From positions 186,001 through 250,000 of the forward strand of contig NZ_JACGVG010000038.1 in NCBI RefSeq assembly GCF_014077095.1: 64,000 nucleotides of DNA, given 5' to 3'. Shown here piece after piece: positions 56,415 to 64,000 of this stretch (the stretch's first letter is position 1; each line of letters starts with the position of its first letter). This DNA is from Colwellia sp. MB02u-6. Lineage in GTDB: Bacteria > Pseudomonadota > Gammaproteobacteria > Enterobacterales > Alteromonadaceae. The notes under the pieces were generated by a model that saw only the letters and a list, made by a program, of their open reading frames with translations, was not told the DNA's origin and did no database searches. The position numbers were made by a program, and so were the translations under genes.

Positions 56415-56450
56415 ACTTAGCAACTTAGCAACTTAGAACTTAGCAACTTG
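56415..56450. repeat. Short tandem ACTTAGCA repeat
   Basis: ACTTAGCA is present in two exact tandem units, followed by one truncated unit, another exact unit and a partial unit (ACTTG). It lies just past the stop of the zinc-motif gene and looks like slippage-derived sequence. Confidence 0.7.
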
Positions 56451-56522
56451 AAATATAGCCAACTTAAACATTATACTTATTGGCTATATGATTATTTTTT
56501 CGTTTCATTAGTTAACTTGATG

Positions 56523-56765
56523 TCAGCTAATGTGTTCTTTAAGTACATTAATCTTAGATTCCTTTAGTGCATTGAACTTAGTTGCTTTTTTAAAATGTGC
56601 TGCCGAACTTGCGTATTCCTGCTGTAATACAGTGTTGATTCTTACTTTAGCTATCGGCCACATGGTGTTGTTGTTAAATACTGTCAGTTCTTTCTCTATT
56701 AACGCTTTACTATTTTTGGTGGAGCTAACTTTTGTCCTTCTAAGAAACCATGAAAATAATGCCAT
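56523..56765 (-). CDS. Hypothetical small basic protein
   Basis: An 80-residue frame beginning MALFSWFLRRTK and rich in Lys and Ala. The main support for reality is a strong ribosome site: GGAGGA lies nine bases before the ATG on the minus strand. The sequence has no recognisable domain and no hydrophobic segment beyond the start. It stands alone, divergent from csdA. A long plus-strand frame across the same region lacks any ribosome site and is judged spurious. Confidence 0.6.
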   Translation of the reverse strand: MALFSWFLRRTKVSSTKNSKALIEKELTVFNNNTMWPIAKVRINTVLQQEYASSAAHFKKATKFNALKESKINVLKEHIS

Positions 56766-56923
56766 AGTATTTATTCCTCCAATTACTCACTTAAGGTATA
56801 GCGTAAATTATTTCTTTTTGCTGAATGATGTTAGATATTTTATCTATCTAAAGATTTTCTCGCGCTTACAAAGAAAGTTAAGATATAATTGTGGCAACTT
56901 AATGAAATTATTATTACATTTTT

Positions 56924-58612
56924 ATGGAAAAATTTTCTTTTACTTCCTTTCGTCAACAATTTCCTATTCTTGCCAGCAAAGTTAATGGCAAACCGTTAAT
57001 TTATTTTGACAATGCGGCCACAACTCAGAAACCAAGCTGTGTTATTGACAGCCATAAAAATTATTATCAATCAAATAATGCTAATGTGCATCGCTCTTCT
57101 CATGCCTTAAGCGCCAGGGCAACTGTGGCTTATGAAAGTGTTAGAGAAAAAGCACAGAAATTTATCAATGCTAAAACCAGTAAAGAAATTATTTGGACCA
57201 AAGGTTGTACTGAAAGTATTAATTTAATTGCGCAGAGTTGGGGACGAACAAGATTACAACCCAATGATGAAATTGTTTTAAGCTATAGCGAGCATCACGC
57301 TAATATTGTGCCTTGGCAAATTGTTGCAAAGCAAACGGGTGCTAAAATTAAAGTATTGCCACTAACGCAAACCGGTGAAATAGATGTTACACAACTAGAG
57401 GGAATTATCAGCGAACGCAGCAAAATTGTTTGTTTTGGTCATATATCTAATGTCGTTGGCCGAATTAATCCAATTGAAGAGATTATTCGTGTAGCGAATA
57501 AGTACCAAGCATTAACTTTAGTTGATGGCGCTCAGGCCATTGCTCATGTAAATATTGATGTCAGTGCATTAGGCTGCGACTTTTATGTTTTTTCTGCTCA
57601 TAAAATGTATGGTCCAACAGGTGTTGGTGTGCTGTATGGTAAGCAGGAATTACTAGAGGATATACCACCATATCAAGCCGGTGGCGAAATGATAAAAGCG
57701 GTGAGCTTTGAGCAAACAACATTTAATGACTTACCGTATAAGTTTGAGGCCGGCACACCTAATATTGCTGGTGTTGTAGCCTTAGGTGTGGCGATTAGTT
57801 TCATTGAAAAGCAAGGGTATAGAGGGATACTCGAATATGAAAGGCAATTAACACAATATTGCTTTGAGCAGTTATCAAGCGTGCAGGGGTTAAATTTTAT
57901 TGTTGATGAAGTGCCGGATATTCCGGTATTTTCATTTACTCTTACAGGGCAACATAATCATGACGTTGCTACTGCGCTAGACAGCGTAGGGATTGCGGTT
58001 CGCTCGGGGCATCATTGTGCTATGCCTTTAATGCAATATCTCAATATTGATGGCTGCATCCGCTTATCTTTGTCGGCATATAATAGCTTTCAAGAGATAG
58101 ACTTTACTGTGCAGCAATTACGAAGCTTGAGTGAGTCAATATCGAATGTTATTGATGATTTAAGTGCTTCAAAATCTGATGATATGATTAGTGTTAATGC
58201 GCTTGCCAATAGTAATTTAGCCGTTGATGACATATTAGCTATGTTCGCTAAAGCAAAAAGTTGGGACAGTAAACATCGTGAAATTATGATGTTGGGTAAA
58301 AAGCAATTACGCTTACCTGATGAAGATAAAACCGAGCTGTCATTAATTTCTGGCTGTGAAAGTCAGGCATGGTTGTTGTGTTATCAAGAGGCAGATGGCT
58401 TATTTCGCTTTAAAGGTGATAGTGACGCCAAAGTTATTAGAGGCCTATTTGCCATTATATTGGCTGCGGTTGATAACAAAACTGCAGCGCAAATAAGCGC
58501 TTTTGATATGGATGGTTATTTCGCTAAGTTAGGTTTATTGCAACACTTAAGCCCTTCACGTGGTAATGGACTTCGGGCTATTGTGCAGAAAATACAGCAC
58601 TCGGTAGAGTGA
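56924..58612 (+). CDS. csdA: Cysteine desulfurase CsdA fused to a CsdE (SufE-like) sulfur acceptor
   Basis: A 562-residue fusion. Residues 1-about 405 are a group II cysteine desulfurase: PLP Lys at 227 in FSAHKMYGPTGVG, catalytic Cys at 365 in RSGHHCAMPLM. Residues about 435-560 are a SufE/CsdE domain: KHREIMMLGKKQLRLPD, the sulfur-acceptor Cys at 478 in LISGCESQAWL, then FKGDSDAKVIRGLFAI and QHLSPSRGNGL. In E. coli CsdA and CsdE are separate proteins. The enzyme takes sulfur from cysteine and hands it on. The convergent tcdA gene is its known partner (CsdL). Confidence 0.93.
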   Translation: MEKFSFTSFRQQFPILASKVNGKPLIYFDNAATTQKPSCVIDSHKNYYQSNNANVHRSSHALSARATVAYESVREKAQKFINAKTSKEIIWTKGCTESINLIAQSWGRTRLQPNDEIVLSYSEHHANIVPWQIVAKQTGAKIKVLPLTQTGEIDVTQLEGIISERSKIVCFGHISNVVGRINPIEEIIRVANKYQALTLVDGAQAIAHVNIDVSALGCDFYVFSAHKMYGPTGVGVLYGKQELLEDIPPYQAGGEMIKAVSFEQTTFNDLPYKFEAGTPNIAGVVALGVAISFIEKQGYRGILEYERQLTQYCFEQLSSVQGLNFIVDEVPDIPVFSFTLTGQHNHDVATALDSVGIAVRSGHHCAMPLMQYLNIDGCIRLSLSAYNSFQEIDFTVQQLRSLSESISNVIDDLSASKSDDMISVNALANSNLAVDDILAMFAKAKSWDSKHREIMMLGKKQLRLPDEDKTELSLISGCESQAWLLCYQEADGLFRFKGDSDAKVIRGLFAIILAAVDNKTAAQISAFDMDGYFAKLGLLQHLSPSRGNGLRAIVQKIQHSVE

Positions 58613-58626
58613 TAACAGTGACGTGG

Positions 58627-58655
58627 TAGCCTTTATGTAGAATATATAAAGGCTA
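58627..58655. terminator. Shared hairpin between csdA and tcdA
   Basis: TAGCCTTTAT and ATAAAGGCTA form a perfect 10-bp stem with a 9-base loop. It spans the end of the minus-strand tcdA (its stop codon overlaps the hairpin) and lies 15 bases past csdA. It probably acts in both directions for these convergent genes. Confidence 0.7.
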
Positions 58656-59438
58656 ACTAAGCGCTTTTTTCAAATATTTATCCATTGCCTTGGCAACTGC
58701 AAAAAAAGCAAAACAAGCAGTAACCTGGGTTGCTGCGCCAAAGCCACCACTACAATCTAAACGCATCGATCCATCGCCTGACTGTTTAGCATGGCAAACA
58801 TTACCTTCGGAGTCTGGGTAGCGTAGTTGTTCAGTGGAAAATATCGCATCAATTGAAAATTTGCGTTTCACATTCCGTGAAAAATTGTACTCTCTGCGCA
58901 GTTGGTTACGTACTTTTGCTAGCAGCGGATCTTGAAATGTTTGGCTTAAATCGGCAACGGCAATTTTACTGGGATCAATCTGACCACCAGCACCGCCGAT
59001 GGTAATAATCGGTAATTTATTTCGTTTACAATGAGCAATAATGGCCGTTTTAACATTAACAGAGTCGATAGCATCGATAACGTAATCAAACGAATTTGAC
59101 AGTAAATCATGGACATTTTCCAGGGTTACGAAGTCTTCTATGGTGCTAACCAAGCACTCAGGATTAATTTGCTTTATTCTATCGCGCATAACGTCAACTT
59201 TACTTAAGCCTACGGTATCGGTTAAGGCATGAATTTGGCGATTAATATTGGTTACGCATAAATCATCTAGGTCAATTAATGTTATTTGCCCAATGCCATT
59301 ACGGGCTAAGGCTTCTGCTACCCATGAACCCACACCGCCGATACCGATCACACAAAAGTGTGCCTGCTGTAGCGCTGCACTTTGACTATTACCATATAAC
59401 CGGGCAATACCACCGAACCTTAATTGATAATCTGACAT
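58653..59438 (-). CDS. tcdA: tRNA threonylcarbamoyladenosine dehydratase TcdA (CsdL)
   Basis: A 261-residue E1-like (MoeB/ThiF fold) protein which uses ATP to cyclise t6A37 of tRNA to ct6A. The nucleotide-binding CVIGIGGVGSWVAEALARNG is intact, as are DLDDLCVTNINRQ and ITIGGAGGQIDPSK. A C-terminal helix ends KALS. In E. coli TcdA receives activity support from CsdA-CsdE; here the fused desulfurase gene faces it from the left, supporting the same role. Confidence 0.94.
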   Translation of the reverse strand: MSDYQLRFGGIARLYGNSQSAALQQAHFCVIGIGGVGSWVAEALARNGIGQITLIDLDDLCVTNINRQIHALTDTVGLSKVDVMRDRIKQINPECLVSTIEDFVTLENVHDLLSNSFDYVIDAIDSVNVKTAIIAHCKRNKLPIITIGGAGGQIDPSKIAVADLSQTFQDPLLAKVRNQLRREYNFSRNVKRKFSIDAIFSTEQLRYPDSEGNVCHAKQSGDGSMRLDCSGGFGAATQVTACFAFFAVAKAMDKYLKKALS

Positions 59439-60159
59439 TATTTATCCACTCGCTTGAAAATTCGCTGCGCATTATAGCAGTACCTTTCAGTAAAGCTATG
59501 GATGCAGGTAATATAGCGCTCAGTAAAGACCTAATTTTTTTATTAGCTTCAATTTTACCCTATTGCTCTATTTAGTATTTATTAGCCTTATATTCAATAT
59601 TTATAGTATTGATAGAAAATTAGACTTATCTTGATGATAAAGAGCCAAGTGCGCTGATTTTTTAATCATAAATGAAGCTTGCTTTAGTCAGAGTGTAAAA
59701 TTTTGTGATAAATATAAGTATAAATATAAGTAAATGTGTCATTTTTTAGCTAATTAAGACTCATTTTTATAAAATAATTTGTTTAATTAACGCTAATATT
59801 TGTCTAAATATCACTCTACTACATTTTAATCGCCATAAAAGGGGATTTTTTTGACATGTTTATGGCTAAAAATAACAAATATTCAAGCGGTATTATTGAT
59901 GTGCTGATTTTTGTTAAGGGTTATTGCTTGATGATTTAGCCACATTATTAGCTTGTGCATAGGATATTTAAAGCGCTTTAAATAAGTGTTCTAGCAGGTG
60001 CTCATTAGTCATTTACAAAGAATTTTAGTTAGATGCCATAACAAATCAGGCTACTAATTAAGTGTTTTTTGCCCACTGTAATATGAATATAGTCTTAATT
60101 TTTAGCCATTTTTTAAGCACTGTTCTTGCTATAGCTAAATAATATCTATAACAATACGG
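59439..60159. other. Large AT-rich intergenic gap with a 20-bp palindrome
   Basis: About 720 bases without a clear gene. It contains a perfect palindrome TATTTAAAGCGCTTTAAATA at 59965 (listed separately) and a possible 27-codon ATG frame with a GGGGA site upstream (59856-59939). Other frames are closed. Confidence 0.5.
59965..59984. promoter_or_regulatory. Perfect 20-bp palindrome, operator-like
   Basis: TATTTAAAGCGCTTTAAATA reads the same on both strands. The core AAGCGCTT is shared with the LacI-type operators of the glucan locus, but the flanks differ (TTTA/TAAA for GG/CC). The site lies in a long gap where neither neighbour starts close by: tcdA starts about 530 bp to the left, on the minus strand. 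Confidence 0.5.
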
Positions 60160-61704
60160 TTAAGCTGCAGGCAGTTTGACTATAAACTGTGTTTGCTGCT
60201 CATTGATAATAGTAAACGATATTTGACCATGCTGTACTTCAGTCATTAGTTTAGCTGAATAAGTGCCCAATCCTGTGCCAGTACTATGGTTTGAGCTACT
60301 GTACTTGTTAAATAAGGATGAGCGTAAGTGCTTAGCAATAATCCCGTGGTTGGTCAGTTTAAAGCAGATATCATTATTATCATGCGTTAATTCTATCGTT
60401 ATTGTGTGATTTACAGGTGAGGCCTCTACTGCATTTTTGATCAAATTATTGAAAATTGACAAACAAAGTAAAGGCTCAGCCATAATGGCATATTCAATAT
60501 CAAGGCCACTTAATGCAAAGTGGATTTTTTTGTCATGGCTAATACTGGATATCGCATTGATGGCATCGTCAATTAACAGGTTTAAGTTGGTTGCCTGCGG
60601 CATTAGTGTATAAATACCTTGTTCAATTTTGTAAACATTGAGGGAGTTATTAACCATGTTTACAACATTATTTACTGCGCGATTAATTGATCTTGCCGCT
60701 TTTTTATCAGTTAATCGATATGTTTCAAATAAAATATTGTTCAGGGGCGCTTTTAAATCGTGATGAGTTATTTTCTCAATATCTTCACGTAACTTGGCAT
60801 TTTCTTTAAGGGTGGCTACTTGCGCAGAGAGGTCTAGCTTTTGCTGCTGTAAGCGGATGTGTGTAGCAACACGAGCACGCAGCAAATCACCATTTAATGG
60901 TTTGGTAATATAATCTACAGCACCTAAATCAAACCCATATTTTATATCTTCAACGAGTGCTTTAGCACTAAGGAATATTACCGGGATATTGGCGCTTGCC
61001 TCATTGTCTTTAAGGCTTTTACAAACTTGATAGCCATCCATTTTTGGCATCATAATATCAAGTAAAATCAACCTGATATTATACTTGATATTTGCCACTA
61101 TTTTCAGTGCATGTTCACCTGATTTTGCTGCCATTACGCGGTAAAGATCACGCAAGTTACCGGCTGCTACATCAATGTTACTGCTTTCATCGTCCACGAC
61201 AAGGATAGTTGGCTTTTGTTCTAGTAACACAGGTGCTGTGTTACTAGCAGGCTTTGATAATGCTTCATTATCATCTTCCTGATGAGCTTGAGCGGTAAAT
61301 ATAGTGTTTTGTGTTAATGCAAATAATGCTTCGATCACATATTGTTTTCTAAAAGGGGGGAATAGAGAAATGCTATCAGTTAATGCACACTTTACATTAT
61401 GGGTTTTGTCTAAATTTATGGCTGAATTCTTTTCATCAATTTGATGCGTCAGTACCATTAATGGTAGTTGTTTTATCTTTGATGCTTTTGCTAATTCGTC
61501 ACGAAAAATTAAGCTGCTTTTACTGGTTAAATTATCGGCACAAATCAACAAGCTTATGGCTGAAAATTGCGCATATTCTCTTGCGTCTTCAGCACTTTCG
61601 ATACATGCAATGGCATTTTTGCTAATACCACAGGAGAGTAATATTTTAGCAAGAGCTTCTCGAACTAAGCGACTTTCATCGACGATTAAAATATGGTCTA
61701 GCAC
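60160..61704 (-). CDS. Soluble hybrid histidine kinase with two receiver domains
   Basis: A protein of about 514 residues from GTG 61704; a longer frame starts at 61788 but the residues before HILIVDES do not fit a receiver domain. Order: a first receiver domain (LIVDES; Asp in LLICADN), a low-complexity linker, a second receiver domain (ILVVDDESSN; phosphoacceptor Asp in LILLDIMMPKMDGYQV; DYITKPL), a coiled coil, and a histidine kinase core (KITHHDLKAPLNNILF with the His, NNLIKNAVEA as N box, GTGLGTY as G box). No membrane segment or PAS sensor is seen, so the input should come through phosphotransfer or a partner. No cognate regulator is adjacent. Confidence 0.85.
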   Translation of the reverse strand: MLDHILIVDESRLVREALAKILLSCGISKNAIACIESAEDAREYAQFSAISLLICADNLTSKSSLIFRDELAKASKIKQLPLMVLTHQIDEKNSAINLDKTHNVKCALTDSISLFPPFRKQYVIEALFALTQNTIFTAQAHQEDDNEALSKPASNTAPVLLEQKPTILVVDDESSNIDVAAGNLRDLYRVMAAKSGEHALKIVANIKYNIRLILLDIMMPKMDGYQVCKSLKDNEASANIPVIFLSAKALVEDIKYGFDLGAVDYITKPLNGDLLRARVATHIRLQQQKLDLSAQVATLKENAKLREDIEKITHHDLKAPLNNILFETYRLTDKKAARSINRAVNNVVNMVNNSLNVYKIEQGIYTLMPQATNLNLLIDDAINAISSISHDKKIHFALSGLDIEYAIMAEPLLCLSIFNNLIKNAVEASPVNHTITIELTHDNNDICFKLTNHGIIAKHLRSSLFNKYSSSNHSTGTGLGTYSAKLMTEVQHGQISFTIINEQQTQFIVKLPAA

Positions 61705-61846
61705 AAATATGACACCGCTTAAATTATAAAAAATCGCTGCAACAATATAGTGTTTGAAACAACAATGTACAGAAGTTTGTCGACCCAATATATTAGGCTA
61801 TTAGTTGTGCAATAACTTATTTCAGGACTGAACAAAATTATAAATC

Positions 61847-61876
61847 AAAAAAGGCAACCAAGAGGTTGCCTTTTTT
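61847..61876. terminator. Bidirectional terminator after gltA
   Basis: AAAAAAGGCAACC and GGTTGCCTTTTTT form a 13-bp stem with a 4-base loop and are flanked by T runs on both strands. It ends gltA (minus strand), whose stop is about 40 bases away. Confidence 0.93.
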
Positions 61877-61915
61877 ATCTAAGATGAAGGGTTAGCTAAT
61901 GAGATTTAGCTTTGG

Positions 61916-63202
61916 TTATCTTTCACTTAGAGGAATAAATGTACGGTTGATTTCGCCAGTATATTTTTGACGAGGACGACCAATTTTTTGTCCAGGTTGA
62001 CCTAGCATTTCATCCCAATGAGCAATCCAACCAACGTTACGTGACATGGCAAAGATAACCGTGAACATATTCGTTGGAATACCAATAGCTTTTAAAATGA
62101 TGCCTGAGTAAAAATCAACATTTGGGTATAATTTTTTCTCAATAAAATAAGAGTCTTCAAGTGCTACTTTTTCTAACGCCATTGCTACGTCAAGCAACGG
62201 ATCTTGAATACCTAATTCTTTTAACACTTCGTGACAAGTGTCACGCATTACCGTGGCACGAGGATCGAAGTTTTTATAAACACGATGACCAAAGCCCATC
62301 AAACGGAAGGGGTCAGATTTATCTTTTGCTTTAGCAACATACTCGTCAACACGGTCTAAAGAACCAATTTCTGTAAGCATAGTTAAACATGCTTCATTTG
62401 CGCCGCCGTGTGCAGGGCCCCATAACGATGCAACACCCGCAGCAATACAGGCATATGGATTAGCACCAGAAGAACCAGCTAAGCGTACAGTAGATGTTGA
62501 TGCATTTTGCTCATGGTCAGCGTGTAGCGTAAAAATTCGGTCCATCGCACGGGCAACTGTTGGGCTAACAACATATTCTTCTGCTGGAACAGAGAACATC
62601 ATATGCAAGAAGTTTTCTGCATAATTTAAATCGTTACGTGGGTAAACGAATGGCTGTCCAATACTATATTTGTATGCCATTGCCGCAATAGTTGGCATTT
62701 TGGCAATTAAGCGATGCGCGCTACGCATACGTTGATCAGGTGCGTGTATATCTAAGTCACTATGATAAAATGAAGATAGCGCGCCAACCACACCACATAG
62801 CATCGCCATAGGATGCGCATCAGGAAGGAAACCATGAAAAAAGTGTACTAATTTTTCATGTACCATAGTGTGATTGTTAATAATGCCTTTAAATTCATCG
62901 TATTGCGTTCTATTTGGCGCTTCGCCGTGCAATAAAATATAACAAACTTCTAAGTAATCTGCTTGTTTAGCAAGACTATCTATCGCATAACCGCGGTGTT
63001 GTAAAATACCTTTATCACCGTCAATGAAAGTGATCGCAGACTCACAAGACGCTGTTGCCATAAAACCTGGGTCATAGGTAAAGTAGCCCGCAGCACCTAA
63101 AGTACGTATGTCTATGACATCGTTACCCGCACTACCTTTATGAATTGGCAATTCTGCAATTACATTACCGTCGATACTAAGAGAGGCTTTTGAATCAGCC
63201 AT
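61916..63202 (-). CDS. gltA: Citrate synthase (type II)
   Basis: A 428-residue hexameric-type citrate synthase that condenses acetyl-CoA and oxaloacetate. It shows [18 protein letters not shown], the catalytic His in [14 protein letters not shown], and the second His and Asp in [14 protein letters not shown] and [10 protein letters not shown] place the start at ATG 63202 (MADSKASLS), eight bases after GGGGA, rather than five codons upstream at 63217; E. coli GltA has 427 residues. It is divergent from sdhC, the usual arrangement in Proteobacteria. Confidence 0.96.
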   Translation of the reverse strand: MADSKASLSIDGNVIAELPIHKGSAGNDVIDIRTLGAAGYFTYDPGFMATASCESAITFIDGDKGILQHRGYAIDSLAKQADYLEVCYILLHGEAPNRTQYDEFKGIINNHTMVHEKLVHFFHGFLPDAHPMAMLCGVVGALSSFYHSDLDIHAPDQRMRSAHRLIAKMPTIAAMAYKYSIGQPFVYPRNDLNYAENFLHMMFSVPAEEYVVSPTVARAMDRIFTLHADHEQNASTSTVRLAGSSGANPYACIAAGVASLWGPAHGGANEACLTMLTEIGSLDRVDEYVAKAKDKSDPFRLMGFGHRVYKNFDPRATVMRDTCHEVLKELGIQDPLLDVAMALEKVALEDSYFIEKKLYPNVDFYSGIILKAIGIPTNMFTVIFAMSRNVGWIAHWDEMLGQPGQKIGRPRQKYTGEINRTFIPLSER

Positions 63203-63444
63203 ATGTTTCGTCCCCATTATAATAAATCGCTTATCTTAAAAATTGTTAAAACGTTAAAATTAAGTGCTTAGACAATTTTTGTTAATATAAAACTGACACC
63301 ATTCTACTTCAGATCACCCCCTATAAGTCAATTCGTTTGTTAAACACTTAGACTAAAGTCAGATGTGCAAATAGATATTTGTAAACCAAGGTTAGCCATT
63401 AGTCGTAAGCCATGAAAATAGGCTCTAATTTGTCAGCAAGAGAA

Positions 63445-63473
63445 TTGTAATTAATGGATTTCATCTATATAAT
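63445..63473 (+). promoter_or_regulatory. Sigma70 promoter of the sdh operon
   Basis: TTGTAA (63445) and TATAAT (63468) with a 17-base spacer point to the right, about 150 bases before sdhC. On the minus strand TTGACT (63326-63331) and TAGAAT (63301-63306) with a 19-base spacer could drive gltA. The rest of this 419-base divergent gap shows no gene. Confidence 0.7.
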
Positions 63474-63621
63474 CGGGCCGATCTAAATTCTTTTTTTGCA
63501 TTCAATTATTAAGTGTAGAAATATAATTTGAATTGAAAGGGGGTTATCTAACTTAGTAAATTAGTTAGGTAGCGTAAAAACAAATAAGTTGAATGCTCCA
63601 AGAGCTCCTTAGGCGACAATC

Positions 63622-63996
63622 GTGAAAAAACAACGTCCTGTAAACTTAGATTTGTCAACAATTAAAATGCATGCAGCAGCCAATGCTTCTATATTACACC
63701 GAGTATCAGGTGTAATCATGGTGTTTGCTATTGGTATTTTATTGTGGACACTTTCTTTATCCCTATCTTCTGCTGAAGGATTCAGCCAAATAGAGGCACT
63801 ACTTAGTGGTGTATTCTTCAAAATAATTATCCTTGGTACGCTTTCTGCACTTATTTATCATCTACTTGGCGGTATTCGTCATTTAATTATGGATTTAGGT
63901 TATTTTGAAGAGCTAGCTTCGGGTAATGCTACAGCAAAGTTTGTTATCGCACTTTGGTTAGTGCTTACTGTAGTAGTAGGAGTTAAATTATGGTAA
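63622..63996 (+). CDS. sdhC: Succinate dehydrogenase cytochrome b556 subunit
   Basis: A 124-residue inner-membrane subunit with three membrane segments that, with SdhD, binds heme b and ubiquinone. It starts with GTG (KKQRPVNLDLSTIKM). Typical marks: ASILHRVSGVIMV (heme/quinone region) and HLLGGIRHLIMDLGYFEE with the heme-ligand His. It overlaps sdhD by seven bases (63990-63996). Confidence 0.95.
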   Translation: MKKQRPVNLDLSTIKMHAAANASILHRVSGVIMVFAIGILLWTLSLSLSSAEGFSQIEALLSGVFFKIIILGTLSALIYHLLGGIRHLIMDLGYFEELASGNATAKFVIALWLVLTVVVGVKLW

Positions 63997-64000
63997 ATAA
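63990..64000 (+). CDS. sdhD: Succinate dehydrogenase membrane anchor subunit, 5' end
   Basis: Only the first codons (ATG GTA AAT, Met-Val-Asn) are inside the window. The call relies on position: an ATG overlapping the sdhC stop, as in the sdhCDAB operons of related genera, where SdhD often begins MVN or MVS. Confidence 0.7.

Noticed and set aside
56530-56985. 151-codon plus-strand frame before csdA
   Set aside because: It is opposite the small gene at 56523-56765, which has a strong ribosome site, and it runs into the csdA start in another frame.
1-64000. CRISPR array, prophage or intact insertion sequence
   Set aside because: No regularly spaced repeats, integrase, transposase or terminal inverted repeats with target duplication were found by eye.

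Overview
The window reads as chromosomal DNA of a marine gammaproteobacterium of the order Alteromonadales, most like Colwellia/Thalassotalea (Colwelliaceae). This is inferred from the AT-rich composition, the protein character, the rimP-nusA-infB-rbfA-truB-rpsO-pnp-nlpI order, an rsxABCDGE-nth cluster and a divergent gltA/sdhCD pair. No rRNA, tRNA, CRISPR array, intact insertion sequence or prophage is visible. The left edge cuts accA and the right edge cuts sdhD.

Positions 1-9.6 kb hold housekeeping and exported peptidase genes: the accA 3' end, tilS, sstT, a PhnA/YjdM protein, a DUF885 lipoprotein, a GNAT acetyltransferase, an M28 aminopeptidase, yaeQ and a gloA-like gene. Positions 9.9-30.6 kb form a polysaccharide utilisation locus for a beta-glucan, most likely laminarin. 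It contains a LacI-type regulator, a FucP/GluP-type sugar permease, lipoprotein GH3 and GH16 enzymes, a surface lipoprotein with two CBM4/9-like repeats, a 1010-residue TonB-dependent receptor, a GPH-type permease and a cytoplasmic GH1 beta-glucosidase. Six copies of an operator close to TGGAAGCGCTTCCA sit upstream of the permease, the CBM lipoprotein, the receptor and the GH1 gene, and so define a local regulon. Inside the locus lies a four-gene cassette of two flavin-dependent 'tryptophan halogenase' paralogues, a JmjC/cupin-8 protein and a SapC protein. Its role in sugar use is not explained by known biochemistry, and it is the most interesting part of the window.

Positions 30.8-42.8 kb carry a homocysteine methyltransferase, a LysE exporter facing a LysR regulator, nth, the six-gene Rnf/Rsx electron-transport complex (with an expanded Ala/Lys-rich RsxC tail) and a CsrD/MshH-like membrane protein with degenerate GGDEF and EAL domains. 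Positions 42.9-55 kb carry the translation/RNA operon, preceded by a clear sigma70 promoter and two terminator-like hairpins. An alpha/beta hydrolase sits between rpsO and pnp, which are neighbours in E. coli. After nlpI comes an uncharacterised membrane-anchored protein with helical repeats and a metzincin-like zinc motif. Positions 56.9-59.4 kb hold a fused CsdA-CsdE cysteine desulfurase facing tcdA, a compact set for the ct6A tRNA modification. The right end has a soluble hybrid histidine kinase, citrate synthase and the start of the succinate dehydrogenase operon.

Several intergenic stretches appear to contain decayed gene ends: a DMT permease tail, an RNase HI tail and a DUF4010-like tail. 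These calls come from reading by eye and need database searches to confirm.
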